Shown piece after piece: positions 59,850 to 64,000 of a stretch of 64,000 bases of DNA. The notes beneath the pieces are model-generated. The model was not told where the DNA came from. It saw only the letters and a program-made list of their open reading frames with translations, and made no database searches. The stretch comes from Stratiolaelaps scimitus (lineage: Eukaryota; Arthropoda; Arachnida; Mesostigmata; Laelapidae), in the NCBI GenBank assembly GCA_019614645.1, contig JABWDB010000002.1, positions 25,223,501-25,287,500 on the forward strand, written 5' to 3'. Numbering within the stretch: the stretch's first letter is position 1; every line of letters begins with the position of its first letter. A program made the translations under genes and the position numbers.

Positions 59850-62624
59850 CATCGGCCAGGTTAGCCAGGAGGCAAACGTTGAGCGTAGGTTGGAAGGTTG
59901 TAGGCACTAGGGTAGATGGAGATTTATGGCTTGGGCCTGCCTTGCCTACCCAGCGTGCGAGCGAGATTGTCTTATCAGCTGACTCAGAGGCGAGCTGGTG
60001 CTGACGCTGTCTATGTATGGTCGTTGTGGTGTGAGGCACTCGCAGAATAGTCTGTACACTATATAGGATTTGCCTAGGGGCTAGTCAGGAAAAAGTTCGA
60101 ACGAACGACTCATCCACAATGTACGATGAGGGCAAAATAGAGAGAGAAAGACTGCGTGAGGTATCCCTTAGCAAATGTACGGCCACATCAACCTTGTACG
60201 ACCTCTTTGCCATCTGTAGGAAAGCACTCCAAAGAGTATCCCGTAGTGTAGCCTGCACTCAAATTGTTCTCCTACGAGATACACTGAGTATGTGGTACAA
60301 GATCTAGCTACAATTTCTTAGGACTCCTAGAAAAGGCATACCTATTCCTTACATGTCGTTGTCGCGAAAAACCATAGCGTCGTCTTCGAGGTATGTATGT
60401 ATCCCTATCTATCGCTTTGCGCGTATCCAGTCCCTAGTTGAACGAGGCTACAAGCTAAGCCATCCGAATTTCCCTAGTGGGCCAGTAGAAATCCATCGAG
60501 GAGATTCTGTTCGTCTGCCCCTAGGCGAAGCCCGGCCGTGGCTAGCCCATGGGGGTTCAGCCAGGGCCCACTCTCAAAAAGTCACGTAGTATTCGATCGG
60601 CTTCGGCAATGACGTGAAAAAAGACGACAATCAGAAAAACGGATGCAAGACAACAACCCCTGAAGGGAAGGAATTGACGCACACAAATCGAGAAAGAAAA
60701 GGGGAAAACTAGTAAGTTGAGGATCGCTTAGAGCAGCCAACGCTCAGAGGGGGAATGGAATGCTTTGCTTGCCAGGCTGCGGGTAAGGACATGAGATGTG
60801 CCGGCATACCCATCATGTCTCGGCATGATTGCCTATTGCGCCAATGTCTCAGCTCATGTGTAAGTCCGTGTATGTATGTTTTAGATTTGTTCTCCTCGGC
60901 GCAATTGCAGAAGTCAGGGCGAGCTTGTTGGCCGCTTGCGCGAGTCGAGCGTTACTGTTCAACACAGACCGGGCACAGAACAGGTACAAGTGAATTCAAG
61001 CTCGAAGCTGACAGCCGCTATATCGAACTTACTTGTTCGGCAGCTTACGAGATTCCCAACGAATGTTTGGAAGCAGTGCCCGGGGCATCGATCCTTTGCC
61101 AAGAAGGCTGCCGGTAATATGCACTCATGGAAATGGCATGGATCGAGAATCATTCCTTCGATCGATGTCGATCGCTGTGCACCGCTCGTATGATTCGCCA
61201 TATTTGTCCTTTCGCAGCACAAAACAGAGAAGGAAAGTGTTTGAGTTGAATGCTCCCCTAGAAGCATTGTATGTGCTATAATGTGGAATGCTCTCACGGA
61301 TGGAATAGCTTTTAGTGAAGAAATCATTCAGCTAGCGCCTATGTTTGACGCGACTGACCATCCATAGCTAACTATAAGTGAACTGAATTTACTATTTAAG
61401 ATGTGATTTGGAGGAACGCTGCCCGCCCTTGAGGCATTGGTCAACTATTAGAAAAAGTATCGATAGAACAGCTTCGTTCAATTCAACAAAGAGTGCCCTC
61501 TCGCGGCCCTACATAAACCCTTCAGGAGGCTTGTATCAGCCGGTTACTGGACAGTGGGTGCTCTCTGGTGGGCGTCTGAGTGACTCACCGCCAGGTTGCG
61601 TCTTCCCACGTTCGTTCTTTCATCGAGGGACGCCTCTTTTCGCAACTCGTCGAGCCCTCGCGCAATATTCCTATCTAAAGACTTCCATCCACGAACACCG
61701 TTGTATCACCACAGCGGGGCCTTCATTGAGAGCTTCGTATAATAAAGGAGCTGGGTACGGCACTTTCTCGAGTACTTCGTTGAAGGCGGTACGCATGCCC
61801 TTTCCGACAAACACCCCTAAAACTTACTGATCTGAGGGAATATCACAATGTTGGCGTCTTAAAATAAACAGTTTATCTATATTTTGTTGTCGTTGACCAA
61901 TCGACCTTCAGCTACGAGACAGTCGTTTTGTTGAAGCAACTAAAATATAGTACAAATATATTTTAAGGCAGAAATTTACTCCAATAAGTTCGATCCAGAT
62001 GTCAACCTGTTTCTCTGACGTCTTATACCATATGATATTTCATGATTATTAGCGTATTTCGAGTCTCTATCATCGCAGTATTCGCTGGCTGTCAGCCAGT
62101 CCAGTCTCTGATATCGATAGTCTTGTATTTACTAAGGTGTAATATGTATTGTGAGACGACACAAGTGGCCCCATTCAACCGACGGTCTGCCGTGCTACCA
62201 TCGATGTATAATGTCGAAAGCTAACGCTCTACTATGGGCCCACCAATAGTCACCAGTCGTCTGCAGTCGGGTTCATTCTCATATGGTTGGGGATTACTGG
62301 GTCCTTTTTGATCTTTACCCTACTCCCCCGAGCTCTCGAATCTGCCCCCCGTTGCGCATGGTGTATGCTGTAGTACGCTCCTCTTCATCTTCTCCAGTTT
62401 ATTGTAGTGTAGTATATCGCTATAATGAGAAGTGAGGATAGTGGGAAACAGCGGCTGGTGCAAATATAAACACAGACTAGCACTCGCTTGGTACTAAGGC
62501 GTGCGCACCGCACGAGCAATCTAGCATTGCTTCGGGTAGTACTGCTCATAGAAAGTAGGCGATGGTACCCACACAGACTTCGGTGCCGGGCCTGATGAGG
62601 GGCAGAAATAGAACCAACAAGGAG

Positions 62625-62663
62625 TATATATATATATATATATAAAGGGAGCAAGGAGGATAC

Positions 62664-62701
<38 letters not shown>

Positions 62702-62702
62702 G
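62625..62702 (+). repeat. Two (TA)n arrays ending in (GA)n
   Basis: A TA run to 62645, a 15-base purine spacer, then a second TA run from 62661 that turns into seven ga units ending at 62702. Confidence 0.9.
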
Positions 62703-63457
62703 CGCGTGAGTTAGTCGATGTAAATACAAATGTGTGAAGAAACATGGGTCTGCACACATATGCTATATACACATGCACACATATCTGTGGTGTTGACTAC
62801 TTGTGATGGAACTGTGTAGTTTGACGCTCGCTACCGGCTACAAATGACCCGTGGCTAATTAAGGAGGACATTCTTGATTGAATACCTGCCTCAGTCGGAC
62901 TGATCTGAAATAAGAGCTCAATCGTTGTACTGGTCAGTTTCAGATATAGATGCTGAAAACGACACAGAAACATCAGTAACAGTATATAGAATAAAATATT
63001 CATACATATTCCATCAACATACGATTGTATAAAATACGAAGCTAGACAGTCATGCGCAGTTTAGTGAGAGGCAACTTCTCTGTAGCACATAGCGTTCGGT
63101 GATGCTCATTCATGCAATATCCATACAAACACCTATGTTAAGTACATGTTATGCACATTCTGTTATCAACACGGAGCAGACTCTACACGTTAGTAAGAAA
63201 CCAATTACATGTGCCTCTCTCCAGGTGATTAGCAGATTTTTGTCAATTACCTCGGCAATATTGCAAAGCTTTACTTCATGATGACATAATCCCTCACTGT
63301 ATTTCTTTCCTCGGCCACCTCAATATTGAAGAATAAACAACAATCAGCGTTTTCCTTTTGGCTTATCTCAGTATTTTGAATATCTGGCCTTTGTCCAAGG
63401 CTTATCAACCGTCCCCTTCTCCCTTCCACGAAGCCACCTCCTGTCGACGGCTTTCAT

Positions 63458-63484
63458 ATTATTAATAATAATAACAATAATAAC
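63458..63484 (+). repeat. ATT/AAT triplet microsatellite
   Basis: attattaataataataaca-type run continuing imperfectly as caa/taa triplets to about 63550. Confidence 0.8.
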
Positions 63485-63615
63485 ACAATGTGAGAAATAA
63501 TAACAGTAACGACAACAGCAATAACAACAACACAAGTACGACAGCAGCAAAAGCATCATCATCATTGTTAACAATAGCCATAAATAATAATGAGTGAACG
63601 TTCGGCTGCCGCTTT

Positions 63616-63637
63616 GTATATATATATATATATATAT
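63616..63637 (+). repeat. (TA)n microsatellite
   Basis: Eleven ta units at the edge of the terminal GC-rich block. Confidence 0.9.
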
Positions 63638-64000
63638 GGTAACGGCTTAGCGTCACCCGGCAGCGCTGTTCTCGGCGTTCTCCCGTCCGCATACTGCAAA
63701 CGCTGGGCTTGGTGTCCCCCGTTCATCCACCGTCACCACCCGATCCTCTCGTCGGTGCTAGAGCTTACCGGGGGGCCGCTGACACACCGAGCACTTAAGC
63801 CTGCTCTGATTTAGTAGCGCGAGCACTGCGTCACCTATAGAAGCAGTAAAGACTTCCTCCTGTTCCGAGGGCTACGCATGGCCGCCACGAGGGTCTTCGG
63901 CTTTTTCTCTCACTATGCTCGCTCTCTGCCACCGGCCATCGGAGTGTACCATCTACACGTTGTATCTGACACTCGTAGATGAAGCGAGTCAGTGAGAGAA

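Larger units (their letters stand above)
58308..64000. other. Non-coding to the right edge
   Basis: Mixed composition. Frames at 60755-61117 and 61408-61830 (+) are open for 120-140 codons but lack known motifs. From 62.3 kb TA and GA microsatellites dominate. The last 350 bases become GC-rich and could be the edge of another gene's 5' region. Confidence 0.4.

Noticed and set aside
61408..61830. 140-codon + ORF
   Set aside because: Begins at TTG with no ATG near the start, has no recognisable motif, and this length is expected several times by chance.

Overview
This looks like a window of nuclear DNA from a multicellular animal, most likely an arthropod; I cannot name the species. There is no bacterial-style gene packing. 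No reading frame of recognisable full-length protein exists on either strand. TA, CT/GA, ATT and CTG/CGG microsatellites are frequent. GC-richer blocks alternate with stop-rich AT-rich blocks, and the few recognisable proteins are decayed transposon remnants or single exons bounded by GT-AG splice signals. Most of the window is therefore intronic or intergenic. I found no tRNA, rRNA, CRISPR array or bacterial-type element.

The best supported gene starts near the middle on the + strand. A CpG-rich block (about 29.7-31.07 kb) ends at a strong splice donor at 31071. A 656-base putative intron follows, and then an exon at 31727-32073 with a clean acceptor and a GTGAGTA donor. That exon holds a small upstream ORF and then the start of a secreted or membrane protein with a clear signal peptide. 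The exon ends in phase 1, and the next exon is not certain. The only phase-compatible candidate I found is at 57.9 kb, and it is weak. If the gene continues rightward, much of 32-64 kb may be its first large intron.

There are two supportable traces of mobile elements. One is a reverse-transcriptase C-terminal fragment at 13.4-13.6 kb (+). The other is a decayed non-LTR retrotransposon at about 41.3-41.9 kb (-), with degraded CCHC zinc knuckles followed, at the expected spacing, by an endonuclease-like GD-N-H-W patch. A third, much weaker fragment lies near 38.1 kb (-).

The most interesting non-coding signals are long imperfect hairpins at 57495-57559 and 4898-4962, with a shorter one at 14293-14347; these could be small-RNA precursors. 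A 24-base candidate microexon at 5518-5541 sits between an unusually good CT-rich acceptor and a GTAAGT donor. Several further open, splice-bounded candidate exons are listed at low confidence, because windows of this size contain many such pairs by chance.

Layout: 1-10.4 kb, AT-rich non-coding with GC patches; 10.4-13.3 kb, GC-richer; 13.3-15.9 kb, AT-rich with transposon debris; 15.9-29.7 kb, mixed non-coding; 29.7-32.1 kb, putative promoter and first exons; 32.1-44.2 kb, mixed, with the LINE remnant; 44.2-46.1 and 51.3-55.5 kb, GC-rich low-complexity blocks; 55.5-64 kb, mixed, microsatellite-rich at the end.
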